Assembly: GCA_965231925.1 (NCBI GenBank)
Contig: OZ246894.1
Location: 2,232,001 to 2,296,000, forward strand
Direction of reading: 5' to 3'
From: Poriferisodalis sp965231925
Lineage (GTDB): Bacteria > Actinomycetota > Acidimicrobiia > Acidimicrobiales > Poriferisodalaceae
DNA length: 64,000 bases
Part shown: piece by piece, positions 62,924 to 64,000 of the stretch
Layout of the letters: each line of letters starts with the position of its first letter
Position numbering within the stretch: the first letter of the stretch is position 1
Translations under genes and position numbers: made by a program
Notes under the pieces: model-generated
What the model saw: only the letters and a program-made list of their open reading frames with translations
Database searches by the model: none
Told to the model about the DNA's origin: nothing

Positions 62924-64000
62924 ATGGACGACGTGCAGTATCGGGAGCAGCGACCCAGCGTGCCCGGTCACCCGCCAGAGAAGCCCGCTGCCCATTGCGG
63001 CACGCTCCACTCCACGAGCAAGTGGGGTCCCCACTACTGCGCGTGCGGTTCGGTCGCCAAGTGCCATATCGAGCCGGACGCAGCGACCTACAAGGTGTGC
63101 CCCAAGACAAGCGAGGTTGTGTGGGTGGGACCGCCGATCAAGCGCAGGGCTGGGAACAAGGTGGTCGAGGCCACAAAGTCACCCCGTTTCAAGGTCGGCG
63201 ACGAGTTTCGTATAGCGGACATCAGGAACCAGGACCAACATCTCGCGGAGCATGGCGTCGATCTTGCTCCCAGAGATGCCGAGCCGCCGCCCGACGATCC
63301 GGACCTACTCGGAGATCGCCTCGATCGAGCGGCGCGTGAGCTGCTGTGTGGGGTGGCGTTTCTCCGCGAGATCGTGGATCTTCTGGAAGATAAGGGGCAG
63401 GTGATCCTGTACGGGCCACCTGGCACTGGCAAGACGTATTTCGCACGCCGATTGGCGTGGGCGCTCACGGATATCGCGGACGATGAGGAATACGAGGAAA
63501 ACGGTCCGTATTCGTTGGTGCAGTTTCATCCGGCGTATTCGTATGAGGATTTCTTCGAGGGGTTCCGGCCGGCCGTCGACGATGACGGCAACATGACGTA
63601 CCGGCTGACATCGGGGCCTCTTGTGAGGCTTGCCGAGCGCGCCGCGGAGAACCCGGGCGAGCGGCATGTGATGGTGATCGACGAGATCAACCGTGCGAAC
63701 TTGCCGCGGGTGCTGGGTGAGTTGCTGTACCTGCTGGAGTATCGCGACGAGTGGACTCAGACGCAGTACCGGCCGGTAGAGGGATTTGTATTGCCGTCCA
63801 ACTTGTGGTTCATCGCAACGATGAACACGGCGGATCGGTCGATCGCGCTGATCGACGCCGCTATGCGACGACGGTTCCACTTCGTGCCGTTCTTCCCGAA
63901 CCGTGCGCCGACGCAGGGTCTGCTGCGACGGTGGACACAGCGCAACGCTCCCGAGCAGGCGTGGGTGGCCGAGATGCTGGACGGGGTAAACGGTGAGTTC
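62924..64000 (+). CDS. McrB-like AAA protein with short Cys/His-rich N-terminus, cut by window end
   Basis: ATG 62924 begins MDDVQYREQRP, similar to the start of the first McrB gene (MDDKQYWEE). Then come about 150 unrelated residues with clustered Cys/His (AAHCGTLH, HYCACGSVAKCH, YKVCP) that may bind zinc. The AAA core follows with GPPGTGKTYFAR (about residue 164), HPAYSYEDFFEG, DEINRANLPRVLGELL and MNTADRSIA. From about 63527 the DNA is about 96 per cent identical to the first McrB gene, while the part upstream is far more divergent. The gene continues past 64000. Confidence 0.85.
   Translation, partial: MDDVQYREQRPSVPGHPPEKPAAHCGTLHSTSKWGPHYCACGSVAKCHIEPDAATYKVCPKTSEVVWVGPPIKRRAGNKVVEATKSPRFKVGDEFRIADIRNQDQHLAEHGVDLAPRDAEPPPDDPDLLGDRLDRAARELLCGVAFLREIVDLLEDKGQVILYGPPGTGKTYFARRLAWALTDIADDEEYEENGPYSLVQFHPAYSYEDFFEGFRPAVDDDGNMTYRLTSGPLVRLAERAAENPGERHVMVIDEINRANLPRVLGELLYLLEYRDEWTQTQYRPVEGFVLPSNLWFIATMNTADRSIALIDAAMRRRFHFVPFFPNRAPTQGLLRRWTQRNAPEQAWVAEMLDGVNGEF

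Overview
The window is a high-G+C chromosomal segment from an actinobacterium, most likely class Acidimicrobiia. This is inferred from three things: the murB-ftsQ-ftsZ-pgeF-yggS-sepF-yggT division cluster, a proteasome activator of the Bpa/PafE type, and many F420-, flavin- and acyl-CoA-dependent oxidoreductases with frequent GTG starts and short overlaps. There is no rRNA in the window and only one tRNA (Val, anticodon TAC).

Layout. 1-5.75 kb: cell-wall and division cluster on the plus strand (murB, cut by the window edge; ftsQ; ftsZ; pgeF; yggS; sepF; yggT; an acidic coiled-coil protein). 5.8-11.2 kb: ileS (minus), then a lysine-rich DksA/TraR-like protein, lspA and rluD. 11.2-18.8 kb: an Rrf2 regulator, a phosphodiesterase, bpa, a nitroreductase, a DUF35/thiolase pair, an F420-type oxidoreductase and an SDR. 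18.8-22.4 kb: glnS and two proteins of unclear role. 22.6-27.6 kb: an inositol-phosphatase-like enzyme, tRNA-Val, two tandem ERG4/ERG24-type sterol reductase homologues, a peroxiredoxin-like gene with an in-frame TGA that is probably selenocysteine, a 29-bp tandem array, a hotdog thioesterase and a nitrobindin. 27.9-37.4 kb: a Baeyer-Villiger-type monooxygenase, threonine aldolase, D-aminoacylase, a RusA-like/PD-(D/E)XK-HEPN gene pair, enoyl-CoA hydratase, flavin reductase, infA and acyl-CoA dehydrogenase. 37.5-45.2 kb: a polyamine locus (potD, potC, potB, potA, agmatinase, a GNAT enzyme, and a divergent FAD amine oxidase). 45.3-64 kb: an accessory region with a broken toxin-antitoxin pair, a 2058-residue repeat-rich secreted protein behind a C12 tract, a truncated AAA ATPase with 20-bp direct repeats, an MBL hydrolase, a DinB-like protein, an HNH/DUF222 endonuclease, a VOC protein, and a duplicated DUF4143-ATPase/McrB block that runs off the right edge.

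The observations most worth follow-up are: the UGA-containing redox gene with a matching bacterial SECIS hairpin; two dispersed intergenic hairpin elements with a conserved core and compensatory stem changes (17.9 and 36.0 kb); the RusA-like/nuclease-HEPN pair; the paired sterol-reductase homologues; the poly-C tract in front of the giant surface protein; and the recently homogenised McrB duplication. All function calls rest on reading the translated sequence. No database search was run.
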